Shown here: in pieces, positions 43,126 to 51,873 of the stretch
Layout of the letters: each line of letters starts with the position of its first letter
Position numbering within the stretch: the first letter of the stretch is position 1
NCBI RefSeq assembly: GCF_014697075.1
Contig: NZ_JACJRE010000017.1
Location: forward strand, 1-64,000
Source: Tolypothrix sp. FACHB-123
GTDB taxonomy: Bacteria > Cyanobacteriota > Cyanobacteriia > Cyanobacteriales > Nostocaceae
Direction of reading: 5' to 3'
Length of the DNA stretch: 64,000 nucleotides
Position numbers and translations under genes: made by a program
The notes under the pieces: generated by a model
What the model was told of the DNA's origin: nothing
What the model saw: only the letters and a program-made list of their open reading frames with translations
Databases searched by the model: none

Positions 43126-44580
43126 TTACTTAACACTAGAATTAATTTCAAAAGATTTAATCATTCTGTCTACTATTGGCTTAAATTTATCATAATCATC
43201 TATTTTGGCTGTATAAGTAATTATATATGCTTGTTCATTTTTTAAAGTCCAAATTTGCAAATTTTTCAATACCTTGTTACCATCTTTTCCTGTATAAACT
43301 AGTTTCATAGCAGGCTTATTGAGGAGAGTTGTAGAACTTTCTTCAATAATTTGACTAGCTGATAAATTAGATTTGATATCATTACGGAATAATTTGCTAG
43401 ACTCTTCTAATGTTCCAGAAAAATTTTCAACGCTGATAGTTACTTTTTCAATAAAATTGTCCTTTTCACTTTGTTTATTTGATAAAAAAGTAACAATTTC
43501 CGCAGTAATTTGATTATCTATTTCTTGTCTTTCCCAATTTTGAGGATATTGGATTTTAATTCTATATTGAGAATTTGCATAAATTGATAAATCTGCTTTT
43601 TGTAAGATAAGTTTACCGATAATTAAACCGCTGATAGCAAACATTACTAATGTCGTCAGCTTAAATATAAATTTGCTAGGTATTGTAGTTACTAATTTGG
43701 TTGGGACATTACCAGGGCTAACTTGAAGAGTTTTAGCTGTCATTGTGGCTGCACTAGATAATGATAGCTCTTGTAGCGCTTGCAATGCTAAACCTGCTGT
43801 TTGGTATCGTTGGTGAAATTCATGTAATACCATTTTGTCTAAAATATTGGCTAGTTTAGGATTGATTTTTACTTGTTGCTGCCAAATAATTTTTCCTGTA
43901 TAAGGATCTTCTAATTGATGGGGATATAAACCTGTGAGAGCTTGAATAGCAATCATACCCACTGCATAGACATCACTGCTATGTTTGGGATAACCTCTTT
44001 GTTGTTCAAATGGCATATAACCAGGAGTTCCTACAATGAGAGTACCCTGATTTTTGATTTGTGAATTAGCAATCTGAGTACTGATTTGTTTGACTGCACC
44101 AAAATCAATAAGTACAATTTTTCCATCTGATTTTCTGCGGCGGATATTCGATGGTTTAATATCTCGGTGAATCACATTATGTTGATGGACAAAGGCTAAA
44201 ATTTCTAATATTCCCACTAAAATTTGCATCACCTCTGTTTCGCTCATGTGCTGATTTAAGATTAATTCTTCACTTAAATCGTGTCCTTCTATATATTCTT
44301 GAATTAAATAAAATTCTTGGTTTTCTTCTATGTAAGCAAACAGTTGGGGAATTTGGTCGTGCTTGTTTCCTAATTGTTGCAGAATTTTAGCTTCCTGATA
44401 GAACAAACGTTCTGCCGATTTTACAGTATCTGGATCGGGATTTTGTGGTGTAAACTGCTTAACAACACAGTTAGGAGTCCCCGGTAGATGGGTATCCTTA
44501 GCTAAAAAAGTAGTACCAAAACTTCCTTGTCCTAGGAATGCGGTAATTTGGTAACGTCCACCTATTTTTTTACCCAACAT
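43126..44580 (-). CDS. Membrane Ser/Thr protein kinase with PsbP-like extracytoplasmic domain
   Basis: 484 aa. The N-terminal Hanks-type kinase (~10-275) has the glycine loop G-Q-G-S-F-G, K41, H-R-D-I-K-P-S-N (D140) and D-F-G (159-161). One membrane helix lies at ~308-332 (L-T-T-L-V-M-F-A-I-S-G-L-I). The C-terminal ~150 residues (Y-R-I-K-I-Q-Y-P-Q-N-W ... K-P-A-M-K-L-V-Y ... A-Y-I-I-T-Y-T-A) resemble the PsbP/Mog1-like alpha-beta fold, probably a sensor outside the membrane. It is transcribed alone, convergent with the COP23 gene. Confidence 0.88.
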   Translation of the reverse strand: MLGKKIGGRYQITAFLGQGSFGTTFLAKDTHLPGTPNCVVKQFTPQNPDPDTVKSAERLFYQEAKILQQLGNKHDQIPQLFAYIEENQEFYLIQEYIEGHDLSEELILNQHMSETEVMQILVGILEILAFVHQHNVIHRDIKPSNIRRRKSDGKIVLIDFGAVKQISTQIANSQIKNQGTLIVGTPGYMPFEQQRGYPKHSSDVYAVGMIAIQALTGLYPHQLEDPYTGKIIWQQQVKINPKLANILDKMVLHEFHQRYQTAGLALQALQELSLSSAATMTAKTLQVSPGNVPTKLVTTIPSKFIFKLTTLVMFAISGLIIGKLILQKADLSIYANSQYRIKIQYPQNWERQEIDNQITAEIVTFLSNKQSEKDNFIEKVTISVENFSGTLEESSKLFRNDIKSNLSASQIIEESSTTLLNKPAMKLVYTGKDGNKVLKNLQIWTLKNEQAYIITYTAKIDDYDKFKPIVDRMIKSFEINSSVK

Positions 44581-44762
44581 GCAACTTACCTGATATTTAA
44601 AAATTAATCACTGGGTTTAATCTGTCTATTTTGGCACATTATTTATTAAATACAATTGATTTGATTTTTGAATTAATATAGGATTCATACTTAATTTTTG
44701 AAATATATATGGTGGATATTACCCACTATCTCAGGGTTTTGCTGTGCATTGCCTAAATTTAC

Positions 44763-44845
44763 TGATACCAATTCTATGTGAAGTTGCGCTATATTCGTCC
44801 TCACCCTAGAAGGCTGGGGCTACACAAACAAAGCCCACGGAGGTG
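44763..44845. repeat. Dispersed cyanobacterial repeat fragments
   Basis: TGATACCAATTCTATGTGAAG followed by TCGTCCTCACCCTAGAAGGC and a small stem GGGGCTACACAAACAAAGCCC. Similar wording (CGCCGTCATCCTCAAAGGCTG...CCCACGG) occurs at ~60395-60435. The remainder of 44581-44925 is AT-rich with no gene. Confidence 0.45.
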
Positions 44846-44925
44846 TGCTAATTAAGCGCATCTTCATCCAGAAACGGTATGAGATTGATTCAATAAAAAA
44901 TTGCATTACTACACATCATTACAAT

Positions 44926-46113
44926 ATGAAACTCAGCTTGTGCACGATCGTAAAAAATGAAGCAGCTACACTACCTAAATGTCTCAACAGTGTGAAAAAT
45001 GTTGTAGATGAAATGGTGATTTTAGATACAGGTTCTAGCGATCGCACTCCAGAAATCGCTCAATCTTACGGTGCAAAAGTACATCATTTCAAATGGAACA
45101 ATAACTTTAGTACGGCTCGCAATGAAGCTCTGAAATATGTCACTGGTGATTGGATTTTAGTGTTAGATGCAGATGAGACGCTAAAACCAGAAATTGTGTC
45201 AGAGATTCACTCTGTAATTCAAAGTGAAGAATATCTGTTAATTAACCTGCTGCGTCAGGAAATAGGTGCAGAACAATCTCCTTATTCTTTGGTTTCTCGA
45301 CTATTTCGCCGCCACCCAGAAATTCAATTTTCTCGCCCTTATCATGCTTTGGTTGATGATAGTGTGGCGGCAATTTTAGCGAAGGAACCTAAGTGGCAAA
45401 TTGGCTATTTACAAGGGGTAGCAATTTTGCACAAAGGATATCAAAAAAATGCGATCGCTCAAGGTAATAAATACGCTAAAGCGCAAGCCGCAATGGAACA
45501 ATTTTTAGCGACACATCCTTTTGATCCTTATGTTTGCAGTAAGTTAGGAGCTTTGTATATCACCACTGGCAAAATAGAAGCAGGTATAGAACTCCTTAAA
45601 AGAGGCGTGAGAACAAGTGAGGAAAACTACGAGATTTTATATGAACTGCATTATCATTTAGGGATTGCTTACAGTCGGTTACAAAATCCGAAACAAGCTA
45701 GCGTTCATTATCAAGCAGCTATTAAGTTACCTATTTACCCAATTTTAAAATTGGGAGCATATAACAATCTCGGTAACTTACTCAAAGCAGCGGGAGACTT
45801 GAAAATTGCTAAAAAAGCTTATGAAGCAACTTTGAAAATTGACCCGAATTTTGCCGCTGGACATTACAATTTAGGGATGACATTTAAGGCTTTAGGTTTA
45901 TTTACTGATGCGATCGCCTGTTATCAAAAAGCCATCAAGTTAAACCCCAGATATGCAGAAGCTTATCAAAATTTAGGAGTAGTCCAGCTAAAAGTAGGCA
46001 ATCATCAAGCTAGTTTAATTGCCTTTAAAAATGCGATCGCTCTCCACCAAGAACAAAACCCCGAAGAAGCCCAAAGGCTGCGTCAGGGTTTGCAGGAGAT
46101 GGGGTTGTTGTGA
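44926..46113 (+). CDS. Family 2 glycosyltransferase fused to TPR repeats
   Basis: 395 aa from the ATG at 44926, where the conserved strand M-K-L-S-L-C-T-I-V-K-N-E begins; an upstream in-frame ATG (44845) lies in repeat DNA. The GT-A domain (~1-180) has the nucleotide-sugar motifs I-L-D-T-G-S-S-D-R-T and metal-binding D81-A-D83. Four to five TPR units follow (~195-390; A-G-H-Y-N-L-G-M-T-F, A-E-A-Y-Q-N-L-G-V). This SunS-like architecture is common in cyanobacteria and may glycosylate proteins or polysaccharide; the acceptor is unknown. Confidence 0.88.
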   Translation: MKLSLCTIVKNEAATLPKCLNSVKNVVDEMVILDTGSSDRTPEIAQSYGAKVHHFKWNNNFSTARNEALKYVTGDWILVLDADETLKPEIVSEIHSVIQSEEYLLINLLRQEIGAEQSPYSLVSRLFRRHPEIQFSRPYHALVDDSVAAILAKEPKWQIGYLQGVAILHKGYQKNAIAQGNKYAKAQAAMEQFLATHPFDPYVCSKLGALYITTGKIEAGIELLKRGVRTSEENYEILYELHYHLGIAYSRLQNPKQASVHYQAAIKLPIYPILKLGAYNNLGNLLKAAGDLKIAKKAYEATLKIDPNFAAGHYNLGMTFKALGLFTDAIACYQKAIKLNPRYAEAYQNLGVVQLKVGNHQASLIAFKNAIALHQEQNPEEAQRLRQGLQEMGLL

Positions 46114-46117
46114 GAAG

Positions 46118-46188
46118 ACGGTTAACGGTTAACGGTTGACGGTTGACTGTTGACTGTTGACTGTTAACAACTGACAACTGACTATTGA
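46118..46188. repeat. Long GTTGACGG / GTTGACT / CTGACAA heptamer array
   Basis: Roughly ten heptamers that drift from GGTTAAC to GGTTGAC, TGTTGAC and AACTGAC. It fills the whole gap between the convergent glycosyltransferase and aminotransferase genes; it reaches the aminotransferase stop codon. Confidence 0.85.
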
Positions 46189-47355
46189 CTAAATTCGCGA
46201 TCGCACAAATTTCTCTAATCTATCCATTCCTTTTTCAATAGTTGCCATGTCTGTGGCGTAGGAAAGGCGGATGTTTTTATCGGCACCAAAAGCAATACCG
46301 GGAATTACGGCTACTTGATGTTCTTCGATCAGCGCATCGCAGAATTCTAAGGATTTTAAGCCTGTTTTGCTGATGTCGGGGAACAGATAAAAAGCACCAT
46401 CAGGTTTGGGACAACTCAAGCCGGGGATGGCGTTGAGTCTGTCTAACATTACCTGTCGGCGTTTGGCAAAGGCTTGGCGCATTTCTTCCACGCAGTCTTG
46501 AGAACTTTCTAAAGCCGCGATCGCGCCATATTGAGCAAAGGTACAGACGTTAGATGTACTATGCCCTTGGATGGTACTGGTAGCTTTAATAATTTCTACT
46601 GGCCCGGCTAAATAGCCAAGTCGCCAACCTGTCATGGAATAAGCTTTCGCAAAACCATTACTAATTAAAGTGCGGGCGAAAATTTCTTTTCCCAAGGAAC
46701 CAATGCTGATATGCTCTGCACCATCGTAGAGAATTTTCTCGTAAATTTCGTCAGAGACAACAAAGATATCTGCATCAACTACTACCTCTGCCAAGGCTTT
46801 AATTTCCTCTGGGGTGTACACCATTCCCGTGGGGTTAGATGGTGAATTGAGGATAAATAGCTTGGTTTTTGGGGTAATTGCTTGGCGCAGTTGTTCGGGA
46901 GTAATTTTATAGCCTGTGGAAGCATCTGTATGTACAATTACGGATACTCCGCCGACTAAGGTAACCATCTCCGGATAACTGAGCCAATAGGGAGCGGGGA
47001 TAATAACTTCATCACCTGGATCGATGAGGGCGACGATCAAGTTGTAGAGAGAATGTTTCCCGCCATTGGTGACGATGACATTTTCGGCTTTGTAATCGAG
47101 TCCGTTATCTGTTTTTAGCTTGTGGGCGATCGCTTCCCTTAACTTTGGTTCTCCGGCTGCTGGGCCATATTTGGTTTTCCCTTCATCCAAAGCTTTTTCG
47201 GCTGCTGCTTTGATATGGGCTGGGGTATCAAAATCTGGTTCTCCAGCGCTAAAACTACAAACATCTATACCCTCTGCCTTCATTGCCTTAGCTTTAGCTG
47301 CGATCGCTAAGGTTAAAGAGGGTGTTACCTGACTTACTCTTGCTGCCAGCTTCAT
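46189..47355 (-). CDS. Aspartate aminotransferase (class I, subgroup Ib type)
   Basis: A PLP-dependent transaminase exchanging aspartate/2-oxoglutarate for oxaloacetate/glutamate; some members of this subgroup also use prephenate. 388 aa. The PLP lysine is K237 ([12 protein letters not shown]). N174 (S-P-S-N-P-T-G), D202 and Y205 (S-D-E-I-Y) contact the cofactor. The N-terminal [11 protein letters not shown] is typical of subgroup I-gamma/Ib. It is a single gene. Confidence 0.92.
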   Translation of the reverse strand: MKLAARVSQVTPSLTLAIAAKAKAMKAEGIDVCSFSAGEPDFDTPAHIKAAAEKALDEGKTKYGPAAGEPKLREAIAHKLKTDNGLDYKAENVIVTNGGKHSLYNLIVALIDPGDEVIIPAPYWLSYPEMVTLVGGVSVIVHTDASTGYKITPEQLRQAITPKTKLFILNSPSNPTGMVYTPEEIKALAEVVVDADIFVVSDEIYEKILYDGAEHISIGSLGKEIFARTLISNGFAKAYSMTGWRLGYLAGPVEIIKATSTIQGHSTSNVCTFAQYGAIAALESSQDCVEEMRQAFAKRRQVMLDRLNAIPGLSCPKPDGAFYLFPDISKTGLKSLEFCDALIEEHQVAVIPGIAFGADKNIRLSYATDMATIEKGMDRLEKFVRSRI

Positions 47356-47725
47356 TCTTAATTATTTATTCGCTTAATCTCTAACCTATTTAACAATATC
47401 CCACAATCTCGATTGAGAATTGATTTTTTAAAATTCCTTAGTCCATCTCGTTAACAAATTCTGGCAATATTAAGAATTTTGTTAATAGGAGAGCGTGTAA
47501 ATATTTGTACTTCCAGCAGCCGATTCAAGCGCTCATTTTTACATATTCTGAGTCAGATAGCAGGTATAATTTCTTGCTATAACTTCTGTTAATCGGTTTT
47601 TTGGTGTAAATCAAGCTTTTTCACAGCTTATTGCAGTTTTTTGGTGATATACAGGCTCAATAAAAAAGTAAAGCGATCGCCCACAGCAGAATATATTCCT
47701 TTGAAGCAATACATAATTGACGGTA
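47356..47725. other. AT-rich intergenic region
   Basis: It separates the divergent aminotransferase (-) and DUF4351 (+) genes. One HIP1 octamer lies near 47673. I see no gene or repeat array. Confidence 0.45.
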
Positions 47726-48691
47726 ATGACTGATAATAATGACAACAAAAATCAAATTCCAGCAACCGAATATGATTCACCTTGGAAAGATATTTTACAA
47801 ACATATTTTTCCGAATTTATGCAGTTCTTTTTTCCCAATGCATATAACGAAATTGATTGGAGACAACAGCCAGAGTTTTTAGATAAAGAACTGCAAGAAG
47901 TAGTTGTCGATGCAGAAATTGGTCGCCGTTTTGCGGACAAATTGGTCAAAGTTTATCTGCAAAATGGTCAAGAAACTTGGGTGTTAATTCATGTTGAGGT
48001 GCAGTCTCAAGAAGAAGCAGATTTTGCCGCGAGGATGTATACCTATAATTATCGCATTTACGATAGATACAAAAAATCTGTAGCTTCTTTAGCAATTCTC
48101 GGAGATGACAGAGCAAATTGGCGACCGGAACAATTTGGTTATAGTCTATTTGGGTGTCGGTTAAATTTTCAATTTCCGATTATTAAGTTGATAGATTATC
48201 AACCACGATTATCGGAATTAGACAACGACAATAACCCATTCGCAACAGTAGTAATGGCACACTTAGCGGCGCTGAATACCCGTAATGACCGTAACAACCG
48301 TAAACAGCAAAAATTGGCTTTGGTACAAAGTTTATATGAAAAAGGGTTTGAAGAGCAGGATGTAATTAATTTAATTGCGTTTGTGGATTGGATGTTAACT
48401 TTGCCACCTAATTTAGAAGCAGAGTTTAAACTAGAAATACAACAACTGGAGGCTAGACGACGGATGAAATATGTAACTTCTTTTGAACGTATTGCCAAGC
48501 TGGAAGAAGCATTATCATTAGTGACACGGTTACTTAATCGTCGTCTAGGTACTGTTGATGAGTCATTACTTGAGCAGGTGCGCTCTTTAAATATTAACGA
48601 ATTGGAAGCATTAGCTGAAGATTTACTTGATTTTACTTCGGTGACTGATTTAACTAATTGGTTGTCTGCAAGGCGACAAAATAATTACTAA
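47726..48691 (+). CDS. PD-(D/E)XK nuclease-like protein with C-terminal DUF4351
   Basis: About 321 aa from the ATG at 47726 (a TTG nine bases upstream is possible). The N-terminal two thirds match the Rpn/transposase-like PD-(D/E)XK group common in cyanobacteria: a D-A-E-I-G-R-R-F-A-D-K-L-V-K strand, then the core L-I-H-V-E-V-Q-S-Q (E-x-Q variant of E-x-K) and Y-N-Y-R-I-Y-D-R-Y. The C-terminal ~60 residues (L-L-N-R-R-L-G...L-E-A-L-A-E-D-L-L-D-F) are DUF4351. Its biological role is unsettled; it is not evidence of an active transposon here. Confidence 0.85.
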   Translation: MTDNNDNKNQIPATEYDSPWKDILQTYFSEFMQFFFPNAYNEIDWRQQPEFLDKELQEVVVDAEIGRRFADKLVKVYLQNGQETWVLIHVEVQSQEEADFAARMYTYNYRIYDRYKKSVASLAILGDDRANWRPEQFGYSLFGCRLNFQFPIIKLIDYQPRLSELDNDNNPFATVVMAHLAALNTRNDRNNRKQQKLALVQSLYEKGFEEQDVINLIAFVDWMLTLPPNLEAEFKLEIQQLEARRRMKYVTSFERIAKLEEALSLVTRLLNRRLGTVDESLLEQVRSLNINELEALAEDLLDFTSVTDLTNWLSARRQNNY

Positions 48692-48712
48692 ATAATTACT
48701 AATTCGTAATTT

Positions 48713-48777
48713 TGGGGAAGCACCGCAGCAAATTGTTAAATTGCTTGTATTTATTTGTGAGGTGCTACACCCCAACT
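48713..48777. repeat. Imperfect inverted repeat after the DUF4351 gene
   Basis: TGGGGAAGCACC and GGTGCTACACCCCA face each other across ~40 bases, just after the DUF4351 gene. It may act as a terminator or be a small palindromic repeat. Confidence 0.45.
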
Positions 48778-48782
48778 AATTT

Positions 48783-48833
48783 AATACCAATTTAAATAAT
48801 GTTGGCGACACATCAATATATTCTAGAGGGCAA
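48783..48833. repeat. 51-bp dispersed repeat, copy 2
   Basis: AATACCAATTTAAATAATG...TTCTAGAGGGCAA, matching 18889-18939. It lies at the 3' side of the hybrid kinase gene. Confidence 0.75.
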
Positions 48834-48894
48834 AGCAGTGCCTTATCTCTAGAATGTGTCACATTTTTTTAAGTTGATATAATTACGAAATATT

Positions 48895-51012
48895 TTAATT
48901 TGGGTAATTGAGTTCGGCTAATTTGACGATCGCATCAATCAATTTAATTGGTTCAACTGGTTTAGAAGCATACATGTGAAAACCAGCTTCTAGAGCCTCT
49001 TTGGCGTCTTCTTCTCTAGCATAGGCTGTCAGAGCGATCGCGGGAATTCTTCCACCTTGTTCTGGTGGTAGCAGTCTGACTTTGCGGATTAATGTATAGC
49101 CGTCTTCTTCCGGCATTCCAATGTCGCTAATTAAAATATCTAGGGGATATTGTTGAATTGCAGCCAGGGCTTCTTTTACGGAATTTACAGATGTGACTTC
49201 CGCACCAGCTTGCTGTAAGGCGACGGTGAGAAAATGGCGGGTATCAGTGTCATCATCAACTACTAGCAGCCGCAAATCTTGTAGGGGTAATTTTGGGATG
49301 GTGACAGCCGCGGTTTCTTCTGCGGTTTCGGCACTTTCCTGGGTTTTAGCTTCTAAAAATGGTAATTTTACTGTAAACGTTGCGCCTTTTCCCTCCCCTG
49401 GACTTTCAGCATGGATAGTTCCACCATGTAGTTCTACCAAGTGACGAGCGATCGCTAATCCTAATCCTAAGCCAGTATGACTGCGAGTTGTACTGCCGTC
49501 AGCTTGACGAAAGCGATCGAATACATATTGTAAAAAGTCGGATTGGATACCTATACCTGTATCACTTACCTGAATTTGCGCGTAGCTGTCTTTGATTTCT
49601 TTACCTTTAATCGTTGATAATCTAATTTCCACTCGCCCGTTTTGGGGTGTGAACTTGATTGCATTGCTGAGCAGGTTCCAGACAACTTGTTGTAATCTAT
49701 CAGGATCGCCAGAAACCATAAAGGGTGAAGCTAGATGGCTAGCTACAGAAACGTAGCCGTTATTCTCCCTGGTCTTTTTGGCTTTTTTCCTCACTTCATC
49801 GATGCTACCCGCTTCATTGGGTGCAATCACAAACTCAAAGGCAAGATTTTTGGCTTCGGCTTGGAGACGTACTGTATCTACGGCGGCGTCAATCACTGTG
49901 ACTAAATTCACGGGGCAGATATTTAAAAATAGTTTGCCACGAATGATCCGTGAAACATCCAAAATATCTTCGATGAGTTGTTCTTGTAACAGGGCGTTGC
50001 GTTCAATGGTTTCCAAAGCTCGCGCCGTAGCTTTTTCATCGAGTTTGCGATTGCGGAGGAGTTTCGACCAACCGAGAATTGAATTTAAAGGGGTACGCAG
50101 TTCGTGAGATAAGGTGGCTAAAAACTCATCTTTCATCCGGTTGGCGGCTTCCGCTTCTTTGAGTGCGGCTTGTTCGCGGATTAATTTGGCGCGTTCTTCT
50201 TCGGCTCGTTTGCGATCGCTAATATCTTCTACTGTACCTACATAACCGATGACTTCTTTGCGATCGGCAAGCATGGGTGAGGAGCGCAAAGTTAACCATC
50301 TCACATCCCCCTCTGGTGTGAGAATAGTAAACTCGTTATAGTATTCTTTGCCTTGTTGGGCGCAACTTGCCCAGTCTGCAAAGATATTTTCTCTATCTTG
50401 GGGTGCTAGCGATCGCAACCAACCTTTGTTTAAACATTCTTCACCAGAAATCCCTAAAATTGTTTGGTAGCGGGGATTTGTGTAAGTACAATTACCGCTA
50501 GCATCCGTCAGAAAAATGCCTATTGGTGAGTTAACACATAAAGAACGAAATTGTTCTTCACTCTTTTGCAAACTGGCATTTAAGGCTGCTAATTGGGCGG
50601 CTTGGCGTTCTACCTCTGCGGTTTTTTGAAATAAATCAACAAACGCTGCTACCTTTGATTTCAAAATTTCCGGCTCAATTGGCTTAAATAGATAGTCTAC
50701 TGCGCCTAGAGAATAGCCTTTAAATACCATTGATTCGTTGGTACTAAATGCCGTTAAGAAAATAATCGGGGTATGACGCGATCGCTCTCTTTGGCGAATC
50801 AGAGTTGCTGTATCAAATCCATCCATCTCTGGCATTTGCACATCCAGCAATATCACCGCAAAATCTTGATTGAGCAAACATCTCAAAGCTTGGGCCCCCG
50901 ATGTCGCCCTTACCAGATTCTGACCCAAGCTGTGTAATATGGCTTCTAAAGCCAACAAGTTTTCTGCGTGGTCATCAACCAGGAGAATATTTACTGGTAG
51001 TTCGGACGGCAT
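48895..51012 (-). CDS. Hybrid sensor kinase REC-PAS-HisKA-HATPase-REC
   Basis: 705 aa, soluble. The first receiver (~6-122) has D57 in L-L-D-V-Q-M-P-E-M-D. A PAS domain lies at ~150-270, ending G-T-V-E-D-I-S-D-R-K-R. The kinase has an H box L-S-H-E-L-R-T-P with His303, an N box and G1/G2 boxes intact (D-T-G-I-G-I, G-L-G-L-G-L). The C-terminal receiver has D630 (L-I-S-D-I-G-M-P-E-E-D). Such REC-first hybrids usually act in branched relays. It is the last gene of a minus-strand signalling run (poly-HAMP kinase, cheR, xisHI), but 308 bp separates it from xisI, so a shared transcript is unsure. Confidence 0.9.
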   Translation of the reverse strand: MPSELPVNILLVDDHAENLLALEAILHSLGQNLVRATSGAQALRCLLNQDFAVILLDVQMPEMDGFDTATLIRQRERSRHTPIIFLTAFSTNESMVFKGYSLGAVDYLFKPIEPEILKSKVAAFVDLFQKTAEVERQAAQLAALNASLQKSEEQFRSLCVNSPIGIFLTDASGNCTYTNPRYQTILGISGEECLNKGWLRSLAPQDRENIFADWASCAQQGKEYYNEFTILTPEGDVRWLTLRSSPMLADRKEVIGYVGTVEDISDRKRAEEERAKLIREQAALKEAEAANRMKDEFLATLSHELRTPLNSILGWSKLLRNRKLDEKATARALETIERNALLQEQLIEDILDVSRIIRGKLFLNICPVNLVTVIDAAVDTVRLQAEAKNLAFEFVIAPNEAGSIDEVRKKAKKTRENNGYVSVASHLASPFMVSGDPDRLQQVVWNLLSNAIKFTPQNGRVEIRLSTIKGKEIKDSYAQIQVSDTGIGIQSDFLQYVFDRFRQADGSTTRSHTGLGLGLAIARHLVELHGGTIHAESPGEGKGATFTVKLPFLEAKTQESAETAEETAAVTIPKLPLQDLRLLVVDDDTDTRHFLTVALQQAGAEVTSVNSVKEALAAIQQYPLDILISDIGMPEEDGYTLIRKVRLLPPEQGGRIPAIALTAYAREEDAKEALEAGFHMYASKPVEPIKLIDAIVKLAELNYPN

Positions 51013-51234
51013 TATGGGTATAGACTCCTAGCTAGACTAAAAAATTAGTTTCTATGCTTTTTTATAGACTTTCGACTTTCTGAAGGAGTTTTACAACTAT
51101 CTCAGGTTACAGCTTTGAGGAAAAGGAATAAAGATATACTAGATTTTTGCTCAAAGACTTGATTTTCGTTTCCAAAGCCTAATTGTAGAAAGATCGTAGT
51201 TGGCTGTCAAAGGCTTGGTTGACGGTTGATGGTT

Positions 51235-51297
51235 GTACGGGCGGGTTCACAGATATCCTCACTGATTCATGAACATCTCCCATAAACCCGCCCCTAC
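51235..51297. repeat. 63-bp GCGGGTT palindromic repeat, copy 6
   Basis: GTACGGGCGGGTTCACAGAT...AACCCGCCCCTAC, nearly identical to copy 5, between GGTTGACGGTTGATG and CTGACTGTTGACTGTTGAC heptamers. It fills most of the gap between xisI and the hybrid kinase gene. Confidence 0.88.
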
Positions 51298-51320
51298 TGA
51301 CTGTTGACTGTTGACTCACT

Positions 51321-51674
51321 CTAGGCGATCGCAAATTCAGTCATGGCTCGTTTACTGGGATGATGGAAGCCTAAAATAATATCCGTTTTGGGAATACCTG
51401 CTGCTAACAGATCATCCACAATCGCCAAGTTGGTGCTGTCTTCTTCCACCCAGATTTTACCGTTTTGAATCTGCAAGTATAAAATAATGTGTTGAACTCG
51501 TCTTTTGCCATCCCAACCACAACGCAACCACAGGTATTGATCGCGTTGTTCGTCTAAAATCAGGCGATCGCTAATTGTGGCTTCTGTGGTGTTAGCCGAT
51601 TGCGAATTGCTCAATTCATCGTATTTTTTAATATTTTTTTGCACAATATTGCGATATTGGATTAAGGTATCCAT
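51321..51674 (-). CDS. xisI: XisI-family protein
   Basis: 117 aa, matching the family of XisI, one of two accessory factors needed in Anabaena for developmental excision of the fdxN element. Typical features are the N-terminal M-D-T-L-x-x-Y-R-x-I-V, the centre Y-L-W-L-R-C-G-W-D-G-K-R-R-V, V-E-E-D-S-T and the end G-F-H-H-P. XisH/XisI homologues occur in many copies outside such elements, so excision activity here is not implied. It overlaps the remnant of xisH by 13 bases, the usual xisHI arrangement. Confidence 0.9.
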   Translation of the reverse strand: MDTLIQYRNIVQKNIKKYDELSNSQSANTTEATISDRLILDEQRDQYLWLRCGWDGKRRVQHIILYLQIQNGKIWVEEDSTNLAIVDDLLAAGIPKTDIILGFHHPSKRAMTEFAIA

Positions 51675-51849
51675 TGCACAATTTCCTCTTGTTGAGTATC
51701 GACAATAATTAATTGCAGGTTATTTTGGCGGATAATGAGCTGAATTGATGGACGTTGAAAAAAGTTGAAATAAACAATGTCGTCAATTGCTAGATATAAA
51801 TTATATTCAGGTTTGCTGGCGCATCATGGTAAATATCTTTTGCAGGCAT
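51662..51849 (-). pseudogene. xisH: Internally deleted xisH
   Basis: The ATG at 51849 starts M-P-A-K-D-I-Y-H-D-A, the expected XisH N-terminus. One base out of frame, the sequence continues K-P-E-Y-N-L-Y-L-A-I-D-D-I-V-Y-F-N-F-F, the XisH C-terminal third, ending V-Q-W-I-P at 51662. About 80 central residues, including the PD-(D/E)XK-like core, are gone and the join (near 51820) breaks the frame. XisH is normally ~138 aa. xisI downstream is intact. Confidence 0.8.
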
Positions 51850-51873
51850 GGAGTGAGTTTTTTATCTTTAATT

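Noticed and set aside
47726..48691. Active transposase
   Set aside because: The Rpn/DUF4351-type protein is a widespread stand-alone PD-(D/E)XK family; no inverted ends or target duplications flank it.
51321..51849. Edge of a developmentally excised fdxN-like element
   Set aside because: XisHI homologues are common outside such elements; no recombinase gene (XisF type) or matching att-like repeats were seen.
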